A stretch of DNA of 53,504 nucleotides from an uncultured Clostridia bacterium (lineage in GTDB: Bacteria; Bacillota; Clostridia; Christensenellales; Borkfalkiaceae), in contig CANQJF010000010.1 in assembly GCA_947624225.1 (NCBI GenBank), positions 1 through 53,504 on the forward strand, read 5' to 3'. The number at the start of each line of letters is the position of its first letter. Position 1 is the stretch's first letter. Both the position numbers and the translations under genes were made by a program. Of the stretch, positions 35,138 to 42,186 are shown one piece after another. The notes below the pieces were generated by a model. That model had not been told where the DNA came from. It searched no databases and saw only the letters and a list, made by a program, of their open reading frames with translations.

Positions 35138-36325
35138 ATGTCGATTTATGCCGACCATGCCGCGACGACTCGCATGTGTGATGCCGCCTTAAAGGCTTAC
35201 ACCCGGACCGCCGCGGAATTTTTCGGAAATGCTTCCAGCCTGCACAGTGCGGGCCAACGCGCGCAAGAGGTGCTCACCGATTGCCGAAAGCGAATCGCGG
35301 GCATCTTGAACTGCGACCCGCGGGAAATTTATTTTACCTCCGGCGGGAGCGAATCGGACAACCAGGCCATTCTGTCCGCCGCCTATGCCGGCGCGAAAAA
35401 GGGCAAGAAAAAGCTCATCTCCACGGCCATAGAACACCATGCCGTGCTGCACACCCTCAAAAAACTCGAACGGGAGGGCTTTGAAGTGGTGCTCCTGCCC
35501 GTCGGGGAGGACGGCATCGTGGAGACCTCCGACGTCGAGGCGGCCATCGACGACGGCACGGCGCTCGTCTCCGTCATGCTCGCCAACAACGAGATCGGCA
35601 CCATCCAGCCCGTCGAGGAGATCGGCGCGCTCTGCAAGCGCAAGGGCGTGCTCTTCCACACAGACGCGGTGCAGGCCGTGGGCCACATCCCCGTGGACAT
35701 TGCCAAGATCGGATGTGACTACCTCGCACTCTCGGCGCACAAGTTCTGCGGCCCCAAGGGCGTGGGCGTGCTGTATGCAAAAAAGGGCGCTCCCCTTTCC
35801 TCGCTCATCGAGGGCGGCGCACAGGAACGCGGCAAGCGCGCGGGCACCGAAGATTTGCCCGCAATTTGCGCCATGACGGTGGCTCTCGAAGCCTCCGTCG
35901 CGGACATGGATGCCACGTCGAAGCTCCTAAGGGGATTACAGGACAAGCTCATCGCGGGACTTTCCGAGATCGAACACTGTGCCCTGAACGGCGACAGGGT
36001 GCGGCGGCTGCCCGGCAACACGAGCTTCTGTTTTGAGGGCATCGAGGGAGAATCGCTTCTTTTGCTTCTCGATGAAGCGGGCATCGAGGCCTCCTCGGGC
36101 TCAGCCTGCACATCGGGCTCGCTCGATCCCTCCCACGTGCTTCTCGCCATCGGGAGGGTGCACGACGTCGCGCACGGTTCGCTCCGCCTGACGTTGGGCG
36201 CGGAAAACACGGAGGCCGACGTGGAGCACATCATCCGCTCCGTCAAGGAGGTCGTCTCCTATCTCCGCGGCATGTCTCCCGTCTGGCGCGACCTGCAAGA
36301 GGGCAAACGGCAGTTCATCCTCTGA
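35138..36325 (+). CDS. iscS: Cysteine desulfurase (IscS/NifS type)
   Basis: A 395-aa PLP enzyme that takes sulfur from cysteine and passes it as persulfide to the IscU scaffold. Family marks: YADHAATTRM at the start, FTSGGSESDNQA, HTDAVQAVGH, the PLP lysine in LSAHKFCGPKGVG near residue 204, and the catalytic Cys in SSGSACTSGS near residue 325. GGAGAAG precedes the ATG. Length and order fit a clostridial NifS-NifU-Rrf2 operon. The start of transcription carries a palindromic operator. Confidence 0.96.
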   Translation: MSIYADHAATTRMCDAALKAYTRTAAEFFGNASSLHSAGQRAQEVLTDCRKRIAGILNCDPREIYFTSGGSESDNQAILSAAYAGAKKGKKKLISTAIEHHAVLHTLKKLEREGFEVVLLPVGEDGIVETSDVEAAIDDGTALVSVMLANNEIGTIQPVEEIGALCKRKGVLFHTDAVQAVGHIPVDIAKIGCDYLALSAHKFCGPKGVGVLYAKKGAPLSSLIEGGAQERGKRAGTEDLPAICAMTVALEASVADMDATSKLLRGLQDKLIAGLSEIEHCALNGDRVRRLPGNTSFCFEGIEGESLLLLLDEAGIEASSGSACTSGSLDPSHVLLAIGRVHDVAHGSLRLTLGAENTEADVEHIIRSVKEVVSYLRGMSPVWRDLQEGKRQFIL

Positions 36326-36334
36326 GCCCGCTAC

Positions 36335-36775
36335 CACGGACTAAGGAGGCGGGGTGGCGATGAATATTCACGAAATTTGTTTTCTTACGATGTCATACCG
36401 AGAAGGGCAACGCCCTTTGAGTGTATCCCCTTGGGAAAGCGCTTTTGTAGGGTTCAGAAAACAAATTTTCGTGACGGAAATGGGCTCTTGCGGCTTAACA
36501 AGTTCTTTCTCTCAACTGTTTCATCCGACAACAAGCCGACAGGGCTCGGCAAATTGTGTCGCCCACGTCCGAAATAAATTCGGGCTAAGGCAAACAATCG
36601 AGGCTGAGAGCGACGGACTTCGTTTGAGGGGATACACTCACTCCGCTAACGCTCCGTTCGGTATGACAGCAATGTGCCAAGCCTCGCGTAGACGGTATGA
36701 AATGCCCCCCTTTGGGGTGGCGACGTAAAAAAACAAATTTCAGAAAATCGCGAAATCATTATTCATGAGGAGTTA
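36335..36775. repeat. Composite intergenic repeat, copy 4, between iscS and iscU
   Basis: A 440-bp non-coding block inside the iron-sulfur operon. It contains a 105-bp unit with terminal inverted repeats (36369-36473), the 61-bp module at 36533-36593 shared with 17404-17464, and a second GGGGATACACTC...CGGTATGACA module near 36639-36670. Internal hairpins include GCCGA/TCGGC and CCGAA/TTCGG. Confidence 0.85.
36369..36473. mobile_element. MITE-like 105-bp unit with terminal inverted repeats
   Basis: The ends are CACGAAATTTGTTTTCT and AGAAAACAAATTTTCGTG. The inside holds the hairpin module GTCATACCGAG-AAGGGC-AAC-GCCCTT. It is an inverted relative of 17524-17629. Confidence 0.55.
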
Positions 36776-36778
36776 AAT

Positions 36779-37231
36779 ATGTCTCTTTACAGCGAAAAAG
36801 TCATGGATCATTTCAAACATCCCCGGAACGTGGGCGTCATCGAAGATGCCGACGGTGTGGGAGAAGTCGGCAACGCCAAGTGCGGCGACATCATGAAGAT
36901 GTACATCAAGGTGCAAGACGGCATCCTTGTGGACGTGAAGTTCGAGACCTTCGGGTGCGGCAGCGCCATTGCTTCCAGCTCGATGGCCACGGAGATGATC
37001 AAGGGCAAGCCCCTCTCAGAGGCGCTCAAACTCACCAATAAGGCAGTCGCCGAAGCGCTCGACGGCCTCCCCGCTTACAAGATGCACTGCTCCGTGCTCG
37101 CCGAACAGGCGGTGCAGGCGGCCATTCTCGATTACTACAAGAAAAACGGGATCCCCTATGACGAGGCCGAGTTCAAGTGCGCGCTGTGTGCGCATGAGCA
37201 CGATGAGCACGGCGAGGACGACGGGGAATGA
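36779..37231 (+). CDS. iscU: Iron-sulfur scaffold protein IscU (NifU-like)
   Basis: A 150-aa scaffold on which [2Fe-2S]/[4Fe-4S] clusters are built with sulfur from IscS. The three cluster cysteines are in GNAKCGDIMK (with the following Asp), FGCGSAIASSS and KMHCSVLAE. The C-terminus adds a CALCAHEHDEHGED tail, a Cys- and His-rich extension seen in some clostridial members. GAGGAG lies before the ATG. The stop overlaps the ATG of the Rrf2 gene (ATGA). It is separated from iscS by the repeat block, yet no good promoter is visible just before it. Confidence 0.96.
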   Translation: MSLYSEKVMDHFKHPRNVGVIEDADGVGEVGNAKCGDIMKMYIKVQDGILVDVKFETFGCGSAIASSSMATEMIKGKPLSEALKLTNKAVAEALDGLPAYKMHCSVLAEQAVQAAILDYYKKNGIPYDEAEFKCALCAHEHDEHGEDDGE

Positions 37232-37629
37232 TCGTCTCAACCAAGGGCCGCTATGCGCTCAGAATGATGACGGCGCTCGCAAGACGGGAGAAGAGCGCCT
37301 CGCTCCGCGAGATTGCCGAGGAGGAAAATGTCCCCATCAAATATGCCGAGGCCATCATGAGCCTGCTCGTGAAAGCGGGATTTGTGTGCTCGACGCGCGG
37401 CAAATTGGGCGGCTACACGCTCACACGGGCCCCCGAGGACTACACGCTCGCCGAAGTGCTCATAGAGACGGAGAACTCCCTCGCGGCCACCGACTGCACG
37501 GGACGCAAGGAGGCCGACTGCCCCCACGCCGCCACCTGCCCCACCCTGCCCGTGTGGAGGGCGCTCGACGAGACGGTCTATGACTTTCTCTCCCGCTACA
37601 CCCTCGTGGACCTCATGCCGAGGGAATAA
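37228..37629 (+). CDS. Rrf2-family regulator (IscR-like)
   Basis: A 133-aa winged-helix repressor. The start MIVSTKGRYALRMM and the SLREIAEEENVPIKYAEAIM helix pair are typical of Rrf2 proteins. Three cysteines in TDCTGRKEADCPHAATC near residues 90-106 match the Fe-S ligand arrangement of IscR. It overlaps iscU by four bases and is therefore translated from the same mRNA. It probably senses Fe-S status and acts on the palindrome at 35099-35123, forming a feedback loop. Here the regulator is last in the operon instead of first. Confidence 0.93.
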   Translation: MIVSTKGRYALRMMTALARREKSASLREIAEEENVPIKYAEAIMSLLVKAGFVCSTRGKLGGYTLTRAPEDYTLAEVLIETENSLAATDCTGRKEADCPHAATCPTLPVWRALDETVYDFLSRYTLVDLMPRE

Positions 37630-37683
37630 AAAAAGCCATGCGTTCTTCGATGCTTGGGCTTAAAGAATATTTTGAAAACGAAA

Positions 37684-37716
37684 GGGCGCGCCCCGGACAT
37701 GGTCTGGGGCGCGCCC
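37684..37716 (+). terminator. Terminator-like hairpin after the iron-sulfur operon
   Basis: GGGCGCGCCCC and GGGGCGCGCCC form an 11-bp stem with an 11-base loop. The T-run is weak. Confidence 0.6.
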
Positions 37717-37762
37717 GTCTCTATTCTGATTTTGGGGGGCCCAAGAAGTCCTCCCGCGGGGG

Positions 37763-39079
37763 TCATTTCCCCTCGCCGAAAAATTCGTCGTACACCGCGC
37801 GGACGGTGCGCTCGTAATGGACATTTTCCACGCCGACGATGATGTTGAGCTCGGAGGAGCCCTGGTCGATCATGCGCACGTTGACGCCCGTGCGGGCAAT
37901 GGCGGAGAACAGCCGCGCCGAGATACCCACGTTGCGGCTCATCCCGTGCCCGACCACCGCGATCAGCGCAATGGCGGGGATGACGTTGATCTTGTCGGGA
38001 TGCACGGCCTCCACGATCTCGCGCTCCACCACCTCCAAATCGGGCAGCTGCTCGCTGTCGATGACAAAGGAGATCGTGTCGATGCCCGTCGGCATGTGTT
38101 CAAAGGAAATGTTGTGCCGTTTCAGCACTTCGAGAACGCGGTAAGCAAAGCCGATCTCGGCGTTCATCAGCGATTTTTCGAGATAGATGACGGTGAAGTT
38201 CTTCTTGCCGGCTATGCCCGTGACGGGCCTGTCGCCCGGGACAAACCCCTTGTCGGGCAGAATGCACGTCCCCTCATCCTCGGGGCGGAAAGTGTTCTTG
38301 ATGCGGATGGGGATACCCGCCTCCCGCACCGGGAAGATCGCCTCGCTGTGCAGCACGTTGGCACCCATATACGAGAGCTCGCGGAGTTCCCTGTAAGAGA
38401 GCTTCTTGATCCCCGACGGGCTCGCCACGATGCGGGGATCGCACGCCAAAAAGCCCGAGACGTCCGTCCAATTCTCATAGAGATCTGCCCCCGTCGCCCG
38501 CGCGACAATGGCGCCCGAGACATCGCTCCCGCCGCGCGAGAACGTCTTGACCCGTCCCTCGGGCCCCTCCCCATAGAACCCGGCGATCACCGCGCGGCCG
38601 ATGCCGTGCAGGCGGTCTTTGAGCAGGGCGTAAGTGCGCGCGTCCACGCGGCCCTGTGCGTCGAGTTTCACGACGTCGCGCGCATCGATGAATGGGATGC
38701 CGAGAAAGGCCGCCATGATGCGCCCCATGAGGAACTCGCCGCGGGAGGCCGTGAAATCCTCGCTTTCCTCCCGTTCAATGGCGCAAGCCGTCTCATAGAG
38801 CAGCGCCTCAATGTCGATGGCGACGTTGGCCTCGTGCACGATGCTCCGAAAGCGTTCCGCGATTTTGGTGAAGCTTTCCCCGACATGCCCCCCCTCTTTC
38901 ACCTCTTTATAGGTGGAATAGAGCAGATCGGTCACCTTGCTGTCGCCGCTGAAACGCCTGCCCGGCGCAGACACGACGACATACCGCCGCGCGGGGTCGA
39001 TCTCCAAAATATTCTTGACGCGAAGAAGCGTGATGCCGTCGGCCATGGAGGTGCCGCCGAACTTGCAGACCTTAATCAT
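37763..39079 (-). CDS. lysC: Aspartate kinase
   Basis: A 438-aa monofunctional aspartate kinase, first step from aspartate to lysine, threonine, methionine and diaminopimelate. The kinase domain has KFGGTSMAD at the N-terminus, SRGEFLMGR near residue 110, FSRGGSDVSGA near residue 195 and LSYMGANVLHSEA. Two ACT domains occupy about residues 305-438 (VGHGMSRNVG, VRMIDQGSSELNI), which usually carry feedback inhibition. The ATG overlaps the stop of the DUF1015 gene (ATGATTAA), so it is the last gene of a coupled four-gene operon that starts with cdaA, an unusual partner for aspartate kinase. Confidence 0.95.
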   Translation of the reverse strand: MIKVCKFGGTSMADGITLLRVKNILEIDPARRYVVVSAPGRRFSGDSKVTDLLYSTYKEVKEGGHVGESFTKIAERFRSIVHEANVAIDIEALLYETACAIEREESEDFTASRGEFLMGRIMAAFLGIPFIDARDVVKLDAQGRVDARTYALLKDRLHGIGRAVIAGFYGEGPEGRVKTFSRGGSDVSGAIVARATGADLYENWTDVSGFLACDPRIVASPSGIKKLSYRELRELSYMGANVLHSEAIFPVREAGIPIRIKNTFRPEDEGTCILPDKGFVPGDRPVTGIAGKKNFTVIYLEKSLMNAEIGFAYRVLEVLKRHNISFEHMPTGIDTISFVIDSEQLPDLEVVEREIVEAVHPDKINVIPAIALIAVVGHGMSRNVGISARLFSAIARTGVNVRMIDQGSSELNIIVGVENVHYERTVRAVYDEFFGEGK

Positions 39080-40166
39080 AGGAGATCTCCCTCCCCTCGA
39101 AGCGATAGCAGCCGTCGAATTCGAAGCTGTGCGCGCTCAGGGGCTTGCCCTCCTTGGCATAGGAGAAAATATCCTCCTTGTCGATGGCGGGCATGAGCAC
39201 AAAGGTCTCCCCCTCGTCGGTGGGCACCGCCCTCGTATACCGCACCGAGCCGCCGTTTTGCTGCAAAAATTGTGCGATGAGCGCATCCGTATCCCGGATG
39301 ACGGCGGCGGGGTCCCGCCCCATGGCGCGGATGCAGTTGCCCTCCCGCGCGTATTTTTTCTTGCCGAGAAAGGAGAAGAGCGCCTCCGGATCGACGCCGG
39401 AGAGGGCGCGGTGTACGGGGACCAGCTCCGTCCCCTCCTCGTAAATATTGACAAATTCCGTCAAAAGGAAGCGGGCGGGGTGCATATCCGCCTCGTCCTC
39501 GGTGAGGCCCTTTTTCACGCGGAGCCAATGCAGTTTGGCGGCCGCGAGCTCCTCTTCCCCGTCGGCAACGGCAAAACAGGGGGAAAGGCGGGGGTGCATA
39601 TCCTCCACGACCTCCCACGCCACATTCTCGGGGATGAACATGCCGCGAATGTGCTGCTCCCCCACGTCGAAAGAATACACTTCCTCCAAGTTCTCTCCCA
39701 GCGCACGGACGATCTTGCACTTCTTGTCACGGTAGAAGAGCGCAACGGCGGGAAACTCCAAGACCGCGCCCTCCCGAAGGCGCGACAGGGCCTCCGCACG
39801 CGCTCCGTCGAACTTCTGCAAGGAGCGCACGGGAGCGTTCTCCTCGGACATGGTATAGGCGTCGAGGTCGAGCGCGGCCAAAATTCCATACCGTCTTTTC
39901 TTGCCCGCGGTGTGCTCGATGAGCATGGCGCCGCGGTTGAGTTTCTCCAAAGTCTCTTCGAGGGCGTCGAACATGGAGGAGCGAATGCCCGCGATGCACT
40001 CCTCCTCGTTGCCGACCGTTTCGGGCAGAAGAAAACGGAGCACGGAGGGCTGATTGCCCGCAGCGCGCTCCGACTCTTCCCGCCCGGGATGTGCGGAGAT
40101 TGCCCAATTTTGAACATCCTCACGCGGGATCATCATGCGCGGGATGTTGACATAACACTTCTTCAT
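39072..40166 (-). CDS. DUF1015-family protein
   Basis: A 364-aa cytoplasmic protein of the DUF1015 family, of unknown biochemical function. The most telling part is MHPARFLLTEFVNIYEEG followed by LVPVHRAL, which matches the HPARYALVE-VN-HDE...PIHR core. Other conserved-looking segments are LIEHTAGKKRRYGI near residue 95 and GNCIRAMG. The start ATG overlaps the stop of the 36-aa membrane peptide gene (ATGA), and its own stop overlaps lysC. DUF1015 genes are often found near serine biosynthesis genes in other Bacillota; here the partners are cdaA and lysC. Confidence 0.85.
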   Translation of the reverse strand: MKKCYVNIPRMMIPREDVQNWAISAHPGREESERAAGNQPSVLRFLLPETVGNEEECIAGIRSSMFDALEETLEKLNRGAMLIEHTAGKKRRYGILAALDLDAYTMSEENAPVRSLQKFDGARAEALSRLREGAVLEFPAVALFYRDKKCKIVRALGENLEEVYSFDVGEQHIRGMFIPENVAWEVVEDMHPRLSPCFAVADGEEELAAAKLHWLRVKKGLTEDEADMHPARFLLTEFVNIYEEGTELVPVHRALSGVDPEALFSFLGKKKYAREGNCIRAMGRDPAAVIRDTDALIAQFLQQNGGSVRYTRAVPTDEGETFVLMPAIDKEDIFSYAKEGKPLSAHSFEFDGCYRFEGREISYD

Positions 40167-40273
40167 ATCACTGCATTGACGATCACGACGCAAACGGCCG
40201 CAAGAATGAGCGCAAAAAGTTTGAGCGGAATATTGTGTGTGAACAATTTTTTGAGAGTCTCTGTAAATTTCAT
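40163..40273 (-). CDS. 36-aa membrane peptide, probable CdaR reduced to its anchor
   Basis: A very short gene. The product starts MKFTETLKKLFTHN and continues as one hydrophobic helix (LKLFALILAAVCVVIV) ending NAVI. The N-x-x-L-K-L-x-A-L-x-L-A pattern is that of the N-terminal membrane anchor of CdaR/YbbR, the regulator normally encoded right after cdaA. The 300 or more residues of YbbR domains that should follow are missing. It is coupled on both sides: its ATG overlaps the cdaA stop (TAATG) and its stop overlaps the DUF1015 start (ATGA). Position and anchor similarity support homology; function as a CdaA-modulating micropeptide is inference. Confidence 0.8.
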   Translation of the reverse strand: MKFTETLKKLFTHNIPLKLFALILAAVCVVIVNAVI

Positions 40274-41118
40274 TACTTCTTCACCTCGACATTAAATTCT
40301 TTCCAATAATACTCCTTCAAGAAGCGTTTGAGTGCCTCGGAATCGACATAGCGGGTGATCTCGCCGTGCTTGACCGTGGAGACGATACCCGTCTCTTCCG
40401 ACACGATGATCGTGGACACGTCTGCCACCTCGGTGATGCCGATCCCCGCGCGGTGCCGCGTGCCGTAATCCTTGGGGAAGTCCTTTTGGGTGAGGGGGAG
40501 GAAACACCCGGCGGCCTGAATGCGGTCGCCATAGATGATCATTGCGCCGTCATGCAAAGGCGCCTTGGGAATGAAGATGCCCTCGATAAGCTGGCCGGAG
40601 ATCTGTGCGTTGAGCGTGACGCCGCTCTCGATGATCTCCTTAGGGAGGTTCCCGTTGGAGAGCACGATGAGTGCGCCGATGTCATTCTTGGAGAGATTTT
40701 GCACGGCTTTCACGATGCCGTTCACATATTCGTCCGCCCGCGAGGCGACGGCCGTCATCTTGGTGGTGGAGACGGAGGACGCCGTGATGGGTGCGCGCTT
40801 GCCCGAGTTCCAGATGCTGCGTTTGAGTTCCATGCTGAACAGGAACAGGAAGAAGAGCGACAGCACCAAGAAGAACAGGTAGAACGACAGGACGTCGAAC
40901 TGTGTGGAAAAGAGCGTGATACAGCCCGCCATCAACAAAAGCAGGACATAGACGGCGGTGAAGCGTTTGGCGTTGTTCTCCCAGAGCGTTTTCAGAACAA
41001 AATAGATGATGACCGCAAAGAGGATCAACTCCACGGCCATGATCCACCCGATCTGCGTAAAAACGGATGTGATGCCCGACCAAATCTCGGAAATAGAACG
41101 CATGCGGGGGTCTTGCAT
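40273..41118 (-). CDS. cdaA: Diadenylate cyclase CdaA
   Basis: A 281-aa membrane enzyme making cyclic di-AMP from two ATP. Three N-terminal helices (about residues 25-45, 55-70 and 75-95) anchor a DisA_N cyclase domain with the DGA motif (PLHDGAMII near residue 190) and the RHR motif (GTRHRAGIG near residue 225). Length and topology are normal for CdaA, which controls potassium, turgor and wall homeostasis. It is followed by the truncated CdaR-like peptide; the usual third gene, glmM, is absent. A promoter lies at 41160-41187. The ATG at 41118 has GGAGGG upstream; an internal ATG five codons later is possible. Confidence 0.96.
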   Translation of the reverse strand: MQDPRMRSISEIWSGITSVFTQIGWIMAVELILFAVIIYFVLKTLWENNAKRFTAVYVLLLLMAGCITLFSTQFDVLSFYLFFLVLSLFFLFLFSMELKRSIWNSGKRAPITASSVSTTKMTAVASRADEYVNGIVKAVQNLSKNDIGALIVLSNGNLPKEIIESGVTLNAQISGQLIEGIFIPKAPLHDGAMIIYGDRIQAAGCFLPLTQKDFPKDYGTRHRAGIGITEVADVSTIIVSEETGIVSTVKHGEITRYVDSEALKRFLKEYYWKEFNVEVKK

Positions 41119-41159
41119 ACCCTTGGTCCCTCCCTTGCGCGCGAATGCGCGGTAAATCC

Positions 41160-41187
41160 ATTATAACGATCCCTAAGAAAAATGCAA
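41160..41187 (-). promoter_or_regulatory. Promoter of the cdaA operon
   Basis: Minus strand TTGCAT, 16 bases, TATAAT, about 41 bases before the ATG. Confidence 0.7.
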
Positions 41188-41208
41188 ATGTTTTTTTGCC
41201 TTTTTCCG

Positions 41209-42186
41209 TCATCCGAAAAATATTTTTGCAACAGCCGCGGAAAGAGCGCCCGATTTTCCGATGAGCCCGCTCCGCATGTCCGCGCCGAGGCGGTAGCACG
41301 CAAGATACATCTCATCCACCCGCGCGGCACCCATGGCGGCCGCCGCCTCGCGGTTCTTCTGCACGGGATACCGCTTCATGCCGAGCGCCTTGGCGACATC
41401 CTCGTCGCTCCCTTTCATATTGCTCACCTCGCGGAGCGTCCCGAAATAGTTGGTGAGCACGGAGAGGACGGCGCTCTCGTCGTATCCCTTTTCCAAGAGA
41501 TCGGAAAGAATGACGCAAAAATCCGTCTGATTTTTGCGCGCCACGGCATCGGTGAGCTCGAAGAGCTTATACTCCACATCCTTGGCGACATTCTCCTCCA
41601 CGACGGCACGGGTCATCCGCCCGCCGGGGCCGAGCAGGAGGGCAAGTTTATTCAGCTCCAACGCCATGCGCGCCGCGTCGTAATTGCAAAACCGCACCAA
41701 AAGCACTGCGGCATCCCCATCGGCGACGATCCCCGCGCGCTTGCACATGCCGAACACCCACTTCGAGAGCATGGGTTCGTCCTCTTTCGCGCAATCCACA
41801 AAGGTGACGCCTTTCTTGCGTTTGAGATCGGCTTTCTTGCCCGCGCCTGTCCCCGCATTGACAAAGAGCAGCACGGTGGTGGGACACGGTGCGGCGCAAT
41901 AGCCCGCGAACAGCCGTTCCCACTCTTTCTCGGAGGGAAAATAGTTATAGATGCGCACCAGCCGCTTTTCATCGAGAAAGGGCATGGTGAAGAGTTGGGC
42001 GGAGAGATCTTCTTTCACGCTCTCCCCCTCGTATCGTACGTCATTGAGGGCGGGCTGTGTGATCCCGCACGCCTCCCGGATGGCCTTTACGGCGCGGTCG
42101 CGGAAGTAGGCCTCCTCGCCCTCGATGAGGTAAACGGGCGCAACGCCCTCCTCCTGTAAACTCCTTGCGAGCTGAACAAACTTCAT
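41209..42186 (-). CDS. holA: DNA polymerase III subunit delta
   Basis: A 325-aa clamp-loader subunit that opens the beta clamp during replication. Family marks are YLIEGEEAYFRDRAVKAI near residue 20, DEKRLVRIYNY, and the C-terminal collar region YELKLFEL-like segment (EYKLFELTDAVARKN) with SVLTNYFGTLREV and KNREAAAAMG. The order comEC then holA is common in Bacillota. The ATG overlaps the comEC stop (ATGA), yet the last comEC codons also form a promoter with the -10 box six bases before this ATG, so holA may be made both by coupling and from its own leaderless transcript. Confidence 0.92.
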   Translation of the reverse strand: MKFVQLARSLQEEGVAPVYLIEGEEAYFRDRAVKAIREACGITQPALNDVRYEGESVKEDLSAQLFTMPFLDEKRLVRIYNYFPSEKEWERLFAGYCAAPCPTTVLLFVNAGTGAGKKADLKRKKGVTFVDCAKEDEPMLSKWVFGMCKRAGIVADGDAAVLLVRFCNYDAARMALELNKLALLLGPGGRMTRAVVEENVAKDVEYKLFELTDAVARKNQTDFCVILSDLLEKGYDESAVLSVLTNYFGTLREVSNMKGSDEDVAKALGMKRYPVQKNREAAAAMGAARVDEMYLACYRLGADMRSGLIGKSGALSAAVAKIFFG

